From NCBI GenBank assembly GCA_024275435.1, contig JAJRZC010000402.1, positions 1 to 32,165 of the forward strand: DNA of 32,165 nt, read 5' to 3'. This DNA is from Alphaproteobacteria bacterium (lineage in GTDB: Bacteria > Pseudomonadota > Alphaproteobacteria > Rhizobiales > Hyphomicrobiaceae). Below are positions 25,051 to 32,165 of the stretch, in pieces. Position numbers and translations under genes: made by a program. The notes below the pieces were generated by a model that was not told where the DNA came from, made no database searches, and saw only the letters and a program-made list of their open reading frames with translations. Each line of letters starts with the position of its first letter. Positions within the stretch are counted from its first letter, which is position 1.

Positions 25051-25776
25051 ATGAGTGACCCATCAAAACCTATTGTGACATTGCGGGATGTCCATCTGGC
25101 TCTGACCAGCCGGGCTGGAACAATAGAGATCTTACGTGGGGTTGACCTTGAAGTTCCACTAGGTCGTTCGCTGGCTGTTGTAGGCCCATCAGGATCTGGC
25201 AAAACCTCGCTACTTATGGTGATCGCGGGCCTGGAGAGGGCAACGTCAGGTATTGTTGAGGTTGCGGGACATGACTTTGGCCAGCTAAATCAAGATGGTC
25301 TGGCACGGTTACGCGGGACAGATATCGGGATTGTATTCCAGTCGTTTCATCTGGTGCCGACCATGACGGCACTAGAAAATATCTCCCTTCCGCTTGAGCT
25401 ACAAGGGCGCGGGGATGCATTTGAAATTGCAAAAAGTCTTTTGCGAGAGGTGGGCCTTTCCGATCGCGCTGGACACTTTCCTGCCGAGCTTTCGGGCGGT
25501 GAACAGCAGCGCGTTGCAATCGCTCGTGCGCTATCAACCCAACCAAAGTTGATCCTCGCTGATGAGCCCACTGGAAACCTGGACACGAAAACCGGTGATC
25601 AGGTAGCCGATCTTCTGTTTGATTTGCAAAAGTCGTTTCGCACCACATTGATTCTCATCACCCATGACGAACGGCTTGCTGCACGTTGCGAGACACGGGC
25701 ACTCATGAACGATGGCCGGATTATTGAGAGTCCTTTGAGTGTTGTGTCATCGGCTTCCAAGGTCGAAGCGGGATGA
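25051..25776 (+). CDS. ybbA: ABC transporter ATP-binding protein (YbbA/LolD type)
   Basis: 241 residues. ATPase subunit of a MacB/LolCDE-like type VII ABC system. Walker A GPSGSGKT (45-52), Q-loop in [11 protein letters not shown] (about 93-103), signature LSGGE (147-151), Walker B LILADE (167-172) and H-loop in LILITHDE. The sequence belongs to the LolD/YbbA group. It overlaps the permease gene by 4 bases (ATGA), so the two are translated together. Substrate unknown; the neighbouring lysophospholipase and the family both point to lipid or lipoprotein handling at the envelope. Confidence 0.93.
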   Translation: MSDPSKPIVTLRDVHLALTSRAGTIEILRGVDLEVPLGRSLAVVGPSGSGKTSLLMVIAGLERATSGIVEVAGHDFGQLNQDGLARLRGTDIGIVFQSFHLVPTMTALENISLPLELQGRGDAFEIAKSLLREVGLSDRAGHFPAELSGGEQQRVAIARALSTQPKLILADEPTGNLDTKTGDQVADLLFDLQKSFRTTLILITHDERLAARCETRALMNDGRIIESPLSVVSSASKVEAG

Positions 25777-28349
25777 ATAATACTTGCGCTAAAAATTTAA
25801 ATTCAAGCGATCTTTTCGCCATGCCTTTGTCTCCTGTCGTTGTGCTGGCACGGCGCCAATTGCGTTCTGGTTTGTCTGGGTTTTACGTGTTCATTGCCTG
25901 TATCGCGCTTGGGGTGATGGCCATTGCCGCCGTGGGGGCTCTAACAGATTCAATGCGTGATGGTCTTTCACGTCAGGGCCGGGTGATTCTGGGCGGTGAT
26001 ATTCTATTAAAGCGCGTTCATACCCGTGCCTCGGAAAACGAGCGGGCAATTCTCGATGAGATGGCTTCTGTTTCTGAGACTTTAAGTATGCGTGCCACGG
26101 CGCGAACAGAGGATGGAAGCGAGCAGAGTCTGGTTGAATTGAGAGGCGTCGATGCGGCTTATCCCATGGTTGGCAAGCTGTCATTGGGATCAACTGAAGA
26201 AAATACTGCTGCTCATATAGGTGAGGGCGCTGCTGTTGAACCATTGCTCCTTGAGCGTCTCAATCTCAAGCTTGGTGATAAGCTGAAAATCGGTACGGCT
26301 GATATTGAAATCACGTCCGTGATTGAAAAGATCCCAGATGCACTTTCAGGTCGCCTGAGCTATGGTCCGAATGTACTGATGTCTCTTGATACGCTTTATA
26401 GTACGGGTCTCGTTCAACCGGGCGCTCTGTTGCGTTGGCGCTACGCACTCAAGATAGATGGTACTCAAGTTGACGAGGCGGCACTGGGTAAGGCACGCAA
26501 TGAGCTGAAGCGCCAACTGGCAGGGCATGGCTTTACGGTAACCGATGCGCGAAACCCAGCACCCCAGATCCGATTTATGCTGGAGCGACTTCGTCAATTT
26601 TTGACGCTGGTTGGTTTGACCTCTCTTTTGGTGGGCGGTGTTGGTGTTGCGAATGCCGTTTCGGCGTTTGTCGACAAGAACCGAAAGACCATTGCGACGT
26701 TAAAAAGTATTGGGGCAACTGGAACGCAAATCTTCATATTGTTCCTGGTGCAGGTTTTGAGTCTTGCTCTGGTGGGCGTGTTAATTGGGCTTGTGGTGGG
26801 TCTACTCGTGCCAGGTCTTATTGGATGGCTTTATTCCGATACGCTGCCAATTGTTCTTTCTCCTTCGGTTTCTTTTACCACTGTGTTTACTGCCATTTCT
26901 TATGGCGTTTTGGTGTCCTTGCTGTTCTCGATCTGGCCACTTGGACGTCTGAGTCAAATGGGCGTCACGGTGTTGTTTCGCGATGAGGTGGGTGAGGGAT
27001 CGGCATGGCCCTCAGCGAAGATTATCGTGGCAACGTGTGTGCTTGCAGGAATGCTTATAGCTTTGGCGATTTTCAGTTCTGATGCGCGTACGCTTGCCAT
27101 TTATTTTTGCCTCAGCACTGCTTTGGTGTTTGCCTTTTTTGTCTTTCTTGGCACTGCCTTGACATGGGTTGCACGCAAGGCACCCCATCCTTCTCAGGTT
27201 ACTTTAACGTTGGCGCTGAGAAGTTTGGCCGCTCCGGGGGGATTAACGAAGTCCATTGTGCTTTCATTGGGAACCGGACTTTCCGTGCTTGTGGCGGTTA
27301 CTTTGGCCGATACCTCTTTTCAACAAAGGCTGGAAAACCGGCTGCCTGAAACATCTCCCGATTATTATCTTCTGGATATTCCTGCTGACGGACTGGGTGA
27401 ATTCAAGAGCCTTGTTACTCGGTTTAGTCCATCGGCCACAGTGCGCGATGCGCCAATGCTGCGTGGTCGGCTGGTGGCTCTGGCCGGTCGGCCGGTGGAA
27501 GAAATAAAGCCGCCAGAAGGGGCGCGGTGGGTTTTACATGGTGACCGGGGCATTACATATGCCGATAAACTTCCTGAAGGTTCAAGACTCACAAAGGGTG
27601 CTTGGTGGGCCAAGGACTATTCAGGCGAACCGTTGGTTTCTTTTGAAGCGGATCTGGCGGAAAAACTGGACCTTGATGTTGGTGATACTGTGAGTGTGAA
27701 CATCCTTGGCAGGGATATTACCGCCCGCATTTCAAACCTTCGCAAAGTTGATTGGGACAGTCTCGCCATAAACTTTGTCATGGTGTTCTCGCCAAACACC
27801 TTGAAAGGTGCGCCTACCAACCGTCTGGCCACGATTAAGTTTCCCGAGCACACGACCTTGCGAGAGGAAGCTCAAGTGGTGCGGGCGCTCTCAAAGGCGT
27901 TTCCCACAGTGGCTCAAGTGCGTGTGAAGGATGCTATTTCTTCATTTCATACAATATTCAAGAAAATCATGTGGGCGGTGCGTGTTGCGGGAGCGTTCAC
28001 GTTATTGGTTGGGGCGCTGGTACTTGCTGGGGCGTTTGCGACGGCAAGGCGGCGGCGGGTACGCGATTCGGTCATATTGTTAACTCTGGGGGCGACGCGC
28101 CGGCAAATTCTTGCAGCTCATCTCATTGAATACCTGATAATCGCACTTGTGAGTGCTGGGTTTTCAATTCTGCTGGGATCGGCAGCAGCAACGCTGATTT
28201 TAACTCAGGCGATGGATATGCCTGTTTCGTTCTCATTGGCCAGGGTGCTTGAGATATTGTTTATCGCTAGTGGTCTTATGATACTGTTTGGATCGCTAGG
28301 CACTTGGCGGGTATTGGCAACCCGGCCGGTAGCTTATCTCAGGTCCTAG
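25773..28349 (+). CDS. ybbP: FtsX-like ABC permease (YbbP type)
   Basis: 858 residues. Long permease with the layout of YbbP: one N-terminal span (about 38-57), a large periplasmic domain, an FtsX core with three or more spans (about 282-400), further spans about 415-465, a second periplasmic domain (about 500-715), and three C-terminal spans (about 730-855). The repeat of the FtsX unit (PF02687) twice is typical. It is a partner of the ATPase encoded just before it. The transported or extracted substrate is not known. The conserved position opposite a TesA-like gene supports the YbbP assignment rather than LolC/E. Confidence 0.9.
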   Translation: MNNTCAKNLNSSDLFAMPLSPVVVLARRQLRSGLSGFYVFIACIALGVMAIAAVGALTDSMRDGLSRQGRVILGGDILLKRVHTRASENERAILDEMASVSETLSMRATARTEDGSEQSLVELRGVDAAYPMVGKLSLGSTEENTAAHIGEGAAVEPLLLERLNLKLGDKLKIGTADIEITSVIEKIPDALSGRLSYGPNVLMSLDTLYSTGLVQPGALLRWRYALKIDGTQVDEAALGKARNELKRQLAGHGFTVTDARNPAPQIRFMLERLRQFLTLVGLTSLLVGGVGVANAVSAFVDKNRKTIATLKSIGATGTQIFILFLVQVLSLALVGVLIGLVVGLLVPGLIGWLYSDTLPIVLSPSVSFTTVFTAISYGVLVSLLFSIWPLGRLSQMGVTVLFRDEVGEGSAWPSAKIIVATCVLAGMLIALAIFSSDARTLAIYFCLSTALVFAFFVFLGTALTWVARKAPHPSQVTLTLALRSLAAPGGLTKSIVLSLGTGLSVLVAVTLADTSFQQRLENRLPETSPDYYLLDIPADGLGEFKSLVTRFSPSATVRDAPMLRGRLVALAGRPVEEIKPPEGARWVLHGDRGITYADKLPEGSRLTKGAWWAKDYSGEPLVSFEADLAEKLDLDVGDTVSVNILGRDITARISNLRKVDWDSLAINFVMVFSPNTLKGAPTNRLATIKFPEHTTLREEAQVVRALSKAFPTVAQVRVKDAISSFHTIFKKIMWAVRVAGAFTLLVGALVLAGAFATARRRRVRDSVILLTLGATRRQILAAHLIEYLIIALVSAGFSILLGSAAATLILTQAMDMPVSFSLARVLEILFIASGLMILFGSLGTWRVLATRPVAYLRS

Positions 28350-28353
28350 AGTG

Positions 28354-28384
28354 TGTCAGTGTCCGGAGTAATCCGCCACTGACA
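28354..28384 (+). other. Hairpin with a GTAA loop downstream of ybbP
   Basis: An 8-bp outer stem (28354-28361 with 28377-28384, TGTCAGTG/CACTGACA) encloses a CGGA/TCCG stem closed by the GNRA-type loop GTAA. It starts 5 bases after the ybbP stop. The following sequence is AT-rich (ATAACTTATTGTTTTA) but not a clean T-run, so termination is possible and not certain. Confidence 0.55.
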
Positions 28385-28540
28385 TAACTTATTGTTTTAC
28401 AGTGTTATTTCTACTTTAGGGTAAATGTCCTTAGGAACTTTGCCATCGAAATGGAGCCATCTGGGACCGTTTCATCCTTGTACATCTTGAAGTTAGCTGT
28501 CAGAATCCCCATTTGTTCCAAAGAATGTGTATTTGGGGTT

Positions 28541-28570
28541 CTTGAAAGCGTCACCCTTGAGGGTCATATT
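28541..28570 (+). promoter_or_regulatory. Probable promoter of the Bax-inhibitor-1 gene
   Basis: TTGAAA (28542-28547) and CATATT (28565-28570) are 17 bases apart, an ideal spacing. The -35 element reads CTTGAAA, which also fits the CTTG start of alphaproteobacterial heat-shock (RpoH) promoters. Transcription would begin near 28577 and give a leader of about 45 bases. Assigned by eye only. Confidence 0.45.
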
Positions 28571-28597
28571 TCATCACGAACCACAAATTTTGAAAAA

Positions 28598-28626
28598 GCC
28601 GCTTTAAAAGGGAACTAAGCGACATG
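28598..28626 (+). promoter_or_regulatory. Small leader hairpin at the Bax-inhibitor-1 start (ybhL-leader candidate)
   Basis: CGCTT (28600-28604) pairs with AAGCG (28617-28621), leaving the ribosome site AAGGGA in the loop and ending 2 bases before the ATG. A 'ybhL leader' RNA has been described upstream of this gene family in alphaproteobacteria; I cannot check the match to its consensus, so the identity is a suggestion. Confidence 0.35.
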
Positions 28627-29403
28627 GCAGAACTAGACGAACGTTACCAACAATCGGGAACCGCGACACGCACTGGCGTGGCGGTTGATGAGGGCCTGCG
28701 CGCTCACATGCTCGGTGTTTACAACTATATGACAGCGGGAATCGCATTGACGGGCGTTGTTGCCTATGGGCTGCTTCAGTTCACAACGACCACTGATCCT
28801 TCGCTGGCTGTTGCAACCTTGCGCAATGGAACGATGCTTACCGAATTGGGCCGTACGCTTTATGGCTCACCCATTCAGTATGTTCTGATGTTTGCTCCGC
28901 TCGCGTTTGTGCTGTTTTTGAGCTTCCGTGCTCATAAGATGAGCGTTGGCGCCGCACAAATTGCGTTTTGGAGTTTCGCGGCTGTTATGGGGCTTTCGCT
29001 TTCTTCCATCTTCCTCGTCTACACCGGTCAGTCGATCGTGCAGATTTTCTTTGTAACGGCGGCCGCATTCGCTAGTTTGAGCGTTTGGGGTTACACAACG
29101 AAGAAAGACATCTCTGGTTGGGGTTCTTTCCTGATCATGGGTGTTGTGGGAATTATCATCGCAGCGATCGTCAACCTGTTCTTGCAGTCCAGTGCATTGC
29201 AGTTTGCTATTTCAGCGATCGGTGTTCTCGTGTTTGCGGGCCTAACGGCTTACGATACGCAACGGATCAAGGACGAGTATTTGGTGTTGCGCCATGATAC
29301 AACAATGCTTGCCAAGTCAGCAATCTTGGGCGCATTGAGCCTATATCTTGACTTCATCAATATGTTCATCTCGATGCTGTCCCTGTTTGGTAACAGAGAA
29401 TAG
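28624..29403 (+). CDS. Bax inhibitor-1 / YccA-YbhL family membrane protein
   Basis: 259 residues with seven membrane spans (about 32-52, 74-96, 103-123, 126-148, 155-177, 182-202, 228-250). The family (PF01027) forms calcium- or proton-linked channels in some bacteria, and YccA modulates FtsH. The start MAELDERYQQ and the block LRAHMLGVYNYMTAGIALTG are usual in alphaproteobacterial members. The last loop has YDTQRIKDEY, with the acidic residue used for pH sensing in BsYetJ-type proteins nearby. It is a single gene, with its own promoter, leader hairpin and terminator. Confidence 0.93.
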   Translation: MAELDERYQQSGTATRTGVAVDEGLRAHMLGVYNYMTAGIALTGVVAYGLLQFTTTTDPSLAVATLRNGTMLTELGRTLYGSPIQYVLMFAPLAFVLFLSFRAHKMSVGAAQIAFWSFAAVMGLSLSSIFLVYTGQSIVQIFFVTAAAFASLSVWGYTTKKDISGWGSFLIMGVVGIIIAAIVNLFLQSSALQFAISAIGVLVFAGLTAYDTQRIKDEYLVLRHDTTMLAKSAILGALSLYLDFINMFISMLSLFGNRE

Positions 29404-29467
29404 GGAACGATCTTTGGGCTTCGGCGGTTTTGCTGACCGGCGGGCCTGATCCCTAGATAAGATCAAT

Positions 29468-29509
29468 AAAAGCAGCCTCTTCTATTTCGATAGTTGGGGC
29501 TGCTTTTTT
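29468..29509 (+). terminator. Intrinsic terminator of the Bax-inhibitor-1 gene
   Basis: AAAAGCAGCC (29468-29477) pairs with GGCTGCTTTT (29498-29507), with an inner CTAT/ATAG stem closed by a TTCG tetraloop (29486-29489), and runs into a T tract. It starts 65 bases after the stop codon. Confidence 0.9.
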
Positions 29510-29687
29510 GTTGCCTGGGAAGCCCTTCGGCGACCTTTCGTTTTTATCTTACTGTTGCTGGAGCCACCTTGTTAACCCACCTGGGTCGCAACCCATTTTT
29601 CCACAGCAGATCACGCAATCACCTTGTCATGGTCAAATTCACGACTCCTGCCGGTCAACGTTGAGCCCTAATGTTACAGGATATTAC

Positions 29688-29790
29688 AGATGTTGCCTCA
29701 CGGTCCGGTCTGAATAACGAGGCCCTGGTTCTTTAAGCCCCCTAGCCCCCCGGGGCCACTTTGGAAGGATCGGACCGTACGGCACAGTCT
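29688..29790 (+). ncRNA. Candidate structured RNA (rod-like hairpin)
   Basis: The two sides of this segment fold back on each other. A 12-bp stem pairs 29700-29711 with 29767-29778 (ACGGTCCG with CGGACCGT, then four pairs with two G-U). Outside it, TGCC pairs with GGCA and AGA with TCT. Inside it, after a 9 x 9 internal loop, GGCCCTGG (29721-29728) pairs with CCGGGGCC (29750-29757) around a 21-base C-rich loop. The + strand is chosen because a hairpin with a short T-run follows at 29833-29860, giving a transcript of about 170-180 bases. The rod with a central bubble is 6S-like in outline, but I cannot confirm any family; it could also be a leader of the peptidase gene. Confidence 0.35.
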
Positions 29791-29832
29791 CCTAAGTTCG
29801 TTACTACCTACTTCTCCCTATCTCCTACGCGA

Positions 29833-29860
29833 GGACCGGTTTCCCCCAAACCGGTCCTTT
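29833..29860 (+). terminator. Perfect GC-rich hairpin with short T-run
   Basis: GGACCGGTTT (29833-29842) pairs perfectly with AAACCGGTCC (29848-29857) around a CCCCC loop and is followed by TTTC. It may end the candidate RNA upstream, or act as a leader hairpin for the peptidase gene. The T-run is short, so the terminator call is moderate. Confidence 0.55.
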
Positions 29861-30039
29861 CGCCGTTTATGGTCTAAGTGCCTCACGATTTAGGCTGGTG
29901 GACCTTCCCCTAGACGTTATATGGATTGTTCAAATCAACACCCTCATTGAGCGATTGGTTCCGGGCTAATTTTTTTCGTTCAAGTGAATCGTTTCGCGAG
30001 TGTTTTTTCCCAGCTTCCCCTTACCAAGAGGATTTAGTG

Positions 30040-32133
30040 ATGGCGTCTGTGAAACAACGGTCAAAAAGTGCAAAGGCCTTGACGCAGTCGAAGATGGACA
30101 ACCCGCTTTTAAAACCGTGGCGTGGGTCATTTGGTATGCCGCCGTTTGAAGAAATCCAACCAGCGCATTTCCTACCGGCCTTTAAAATTGCCTTAAAAAA
30201 GCATCGGGAAGATATTTTATCGATTGCTAAAAATGAATCACGTCCGACGTTTTCCAATACCATCAAGGCGCTGGAGAAATGCGGGTCTGAACTGCAACGT
30301 ATCTGTCGTGTTTTCTATAATCTTTCTGGCTCTCATACGAACCGCGAGCTGCAGGAAATTGAGCGAGAAATTTCTCCAAAGCTCGCGGTTCATCAGTCCG
30401 CGATATTTATGAATTCTGCTTTATTCAAACGTGTCGAAGAGCTGTATTTGAAACGCAATAAATTAAAGCTTGATGATGAGCAACTACGTGTCCTGGAACT
30501 CTACTACACTTGGTTTATTCGTGCTGGAGCTCAGCTAAAAGCAAAGGATAAAAAGCGCGTTGCTGCAATTCAAGAACGCCTGGCTACGCTTACGGCTGCG
30601 TTCATGCAAAATGTATTGGCTGATGAACAATCCTGGTACCTTGAGCTCTCATCAGAACGTGATCTTGCGGGACTGTCTGAGTCTATGCGCTCGGCCGCCA
30701 GACAGGCTGCAATGGACCTAGGGCTCAAGAAAAAGAATGCTCATGCCATTACGCTGGCACGTGCCAGTGTCGAAGGTTTTTTGACGCAATCGACCCGCCG
30801 GGATTTACGCGAAAAGGCGTTTAAAGCCTGGGCTTCGCGCGGAGAAAAGAGTGGCAAAACAGACAATCGACAAATTGTAGCGGAGGTGGTCGCCTTGCGC
30901 GCTGAACTGGCCGATATTCTTGGGTTTGAATGTTACGGCGATTATGCGCTTCAAGATACCATGGCGAAGACTATGGAAAACGCCCGGGGTCTGTTGGATA
31001 GCGTGTGGCCGGCAGCGGTTGCGCGTGCGCAAGAAGAACACAAGGCGCTTTGCGAACGTGCGCGATCTGAAGGTCAAAATTATAAAGTTGAAGCCTGGGA
31101 CTGGCGGCATTTTTCCGAGAAGGAACGCAAGGCACGGTTTGATCTCGATGAAGCGGAACTGAGGCCCTACTTGCAGCTGGAAAATATTATCCAAGCGGCA
31201 TTCGATACGGCAAACAAGTTGTTCGGGCTGAAATTTACCGAAGTTGAGAATGTGCCTGTCTATCACCCCGATGTTCGTGTGTTTGAAGTCACCGATAAGA
31301 AAGGTGAACATGTTGCGATATTCATGGGGGATTATTTTGCCCGGCCTTCCAAACGATCTGGAGCCTGGATGTCGAACTTCCGGTCCCAACATAAAATTGG
31401 CAGGGATGTGCGACCGATCATAGTCAACGTGATGAATTTCTCGAAGGGCGCTGAAGATTCTCCGGCTTTACTGACGTTCGATGATGCCCGCACATTGTTT
31501 CATGAGTTCGGGCATGCGCTTCATGGCATGTTGTCTGATGTGACCTATCCTGCCATTTCAGGCACGTCCGTGTCGCGTGACTTCGTAGAGCTACCATCGC
31601 AGTTGTTTGAGCATTGGATGATGCAACCGGATATCTTGAAGCGTTATGCTGTGCATGCTGAAACTGGAAAATCGCTGCCGGTGAAACTGCTAAAGCGCTT
31701 GAAAGCCGCCCGCAATTTCAATCAGGGATTTGCGACAGTGGAATACACGGCGTGCGCCATAGTTGATCTTGAACTGCACAAGCGATCGACGTTTCAGGGG
31801 TTTGATACCTCAAAGTTTGAGAGCCAAGCACTTTCTGATATCGGAATGCCTAGTGCCATTATCATGCGTCACAGACTTCCTCACTTTATGCACATCATGG
31901 GCGGGTATGAGGCAGGCTACTACAGTTATCTTTGGTCGGAGGTCATGGACGCCGATGCCTTTTCTGCTTTTGAAGAGGCTGGCGATATTTATGATAAGAA
32001 AATCGCCCGCCGTTTGAAAAAGTATATCTACTCGGCCGGCAATCGACGGGACCCTCATGAAGCCTACAAAGCTTTTCGGGGGCGTCCGCCGGAAATTGAT
32101 GCCCTATTGAAGAAGCGCGGCTTTAAACACTAA
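30040..32133 (+). CDS. M3-family oligopeptidase / peptidyl-dipeptidase
   Basis: 697 residues from the ATG at 30040, chosen because GAGG lies 8 bases upstream; an in-frame start at 29926 would add 38 residues unlike the family. Zinc metallopeptidase of the M3A group (Dcp/OpdA, thimet-like) that degrades short peptides in the cytoplasm or periplasm. The zinc site HEFGH (H488, E489, H492) and the third ligand in FVELPSQ (E517) are intact, and the C-terminal HIMGGYEAGYYSYLWSEVMDADAF carries the substrate-binding His and Tyr residues. It resembles Dcp more than OpdA by its start (NPLLKPWRGSFGMPPFEEIQPAHF). No signal peptide, so probably cytoplasmic. Confidence 0.93.
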   Translation: MASVKQRSKSAKALTQSKMDNPLLKPWRGSFGMPPFEEIQPAHFLPAFKIALKKHREDILSIAKNESRPTFSNTIKALEKCGSELQRICRVFYNLSGSHTNRELQEIEREISPKLAVHQSAIFMNSALFKRVEELYLKRNKLKLDDEQLRVLELYYTWFIRAGAQLKAKDKKRVAAIQERLATLTAAFMQNVLADEQSWYLELSSERDLAGLSESMRSAARQAAMDLGLKKKNAHAITLARASVEGFLTQSTRRDLREKAFKAWASRGEKSGKTDNRQIVAEVVALRAELADILGFECYGDYALQDTMAKTMENARGLLDSVWPAAVARAQEEHKALCERARSEGQNYKVEAWDWRHFSEKERKARFDLDEAELRPYLQLENIIQAAFDTANKLFGLKFTEVENVPVYHPDVRVFEVTDKKGEHVAIFMGDYFARPSKRSGAWMSNFRSQHKIGRDVRPIIVNVMNFSKGAEDSPALLTFDDARTLFHEFGHALHGMLSDVTYPAISGTSVSRDFVELPSQLFEHWMMQPDILKRYAVHAETGKSLPVKLLKRLKAARNFNQGFATVEYTACAIVDLELHKRSTFQGFDTSKFESQALSDIGMPSAIIMRHRLPHFMHIMGGYEAGYYSYLWSEVMDADAFSAFEEAGDIYDKKIARRLKKYIYSAGNRRDPHEAYKAFRGRPPEIDALLKKRGFKH

Positions 32134-32165
32134 GAACCGCGATCAATCTAGTTGGTTAGCCAAGA

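Larger units (their letters stand above)
29510..30039. other. Non-coding stretch before the M3 peptidase gene
   Basis: About 530 bases without a supported gene. It contains the structured RNA candidate and the perfect hairpin listed next. Between 29858 and 30039 I see only the leader of the peptidase gene, ending in a GAGG ribosome site. An open frame begins at 29926 in frame with the peptidase, but its N-terminus is unlike the family and I exclude it. Confidence 0.45.

Noticed and set aside
29688-29790. Signal recognition particle RNA
   Set aside because: The fold is a rod, but the conserved GGAA-capped apical loop and the AGCAG/GGAAGGA internal loop of SRP RNA are not found in the right places.
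29926-30039. N-terminal extension of the M3 peptidase
   Set aside because: No ribosome site, and composition unlike the family; GAGG before 30040 supports the shorter form.
30805-31392. 195-codon minus-strand open frame antisense to the M3 peptidase
   Set aside because: The peptidase frame has intact catalytic motifs through this segment.

Overview
The window reads as a chromosomal core region of an alphaproteobacterium. The evidence is the gene order zapE / mdh-sucC-sucD-(orphan)-sucA-sucB-lpdA and mch-sdhC-sdhD-sdhA-(orphan)-sdhB on one strand, an LDH-like malate dehydrogenase, a mesaconyl-CoA hydratase of the ethylmalonyl-CoA pathway type, and a Lys/Ala/Arg-rich histone-H1-like protein. 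I see no phage, plasmid, transposon, CRISPR, rRNA or tRNA. Genus cannot be set from the sequence alone.

Layout. 1-1930 (+): the 3' part of a TraB/GumN-like gene cut by the window edge, then a membrane fatty acid desaturase. 1990-3475 (-): an unassigned membrane protein and an M48-like protein whose zinc motif is destroyed. 3786-13833 (-): the TCA block mdh, sucC, sucD, a small zinc-ribbon orphan, sucA, sucB, lpdA. 14084-15223 (-): zapE. 15662-16322 (+): a GNAT acetyltransferase with a strong terminator. 16717-17300 (+): an H1-like protein made of 39-bp repeats, with a terminator. 17457-23075 (-): mch and sdhCDAB with an orphan gene between sdhA and sdhB. 23377-24826 (-): thpR and a TesA-like esterase. 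25051-28349 (+): an ABC ATPase/permease pair (YbbA/YbbP type) divergent from the esterase, as in E. coli tesA/ybbAP. 28624-29508 (+): a Bax-inhibitor-1/YbhL-type membrane protein with a promoter, a possible leader hairpin and a terminator. 29688-29860: a candidate structured RNA. 30040-32133 (+): an M3 metallopeptidase.

How it works together. Mdh, succinyl-CoA synthetase, 2-oxoglutarate dehydrogenase (E1, E2, E3) and succinate dehydrogenase cover the TCA steps from 2-oxoglutarate to oxaloacetate, apart from fumarase. The mch gene next to sdhC links this to C2 assimilation. A 14-bp motif is identical upstream of sucC and sdhC, which suggests shared control of the two TCA blocks.

Most of the window is well-known metabolism. 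The less explained parts are the shared motif, the two orphan genes inside TCA operons, the pseudo-protease behind lpdA, the higher-order repeats of the H1-like gene, the duplicated element at the sdhB 3' end and the structured RNA candidate.
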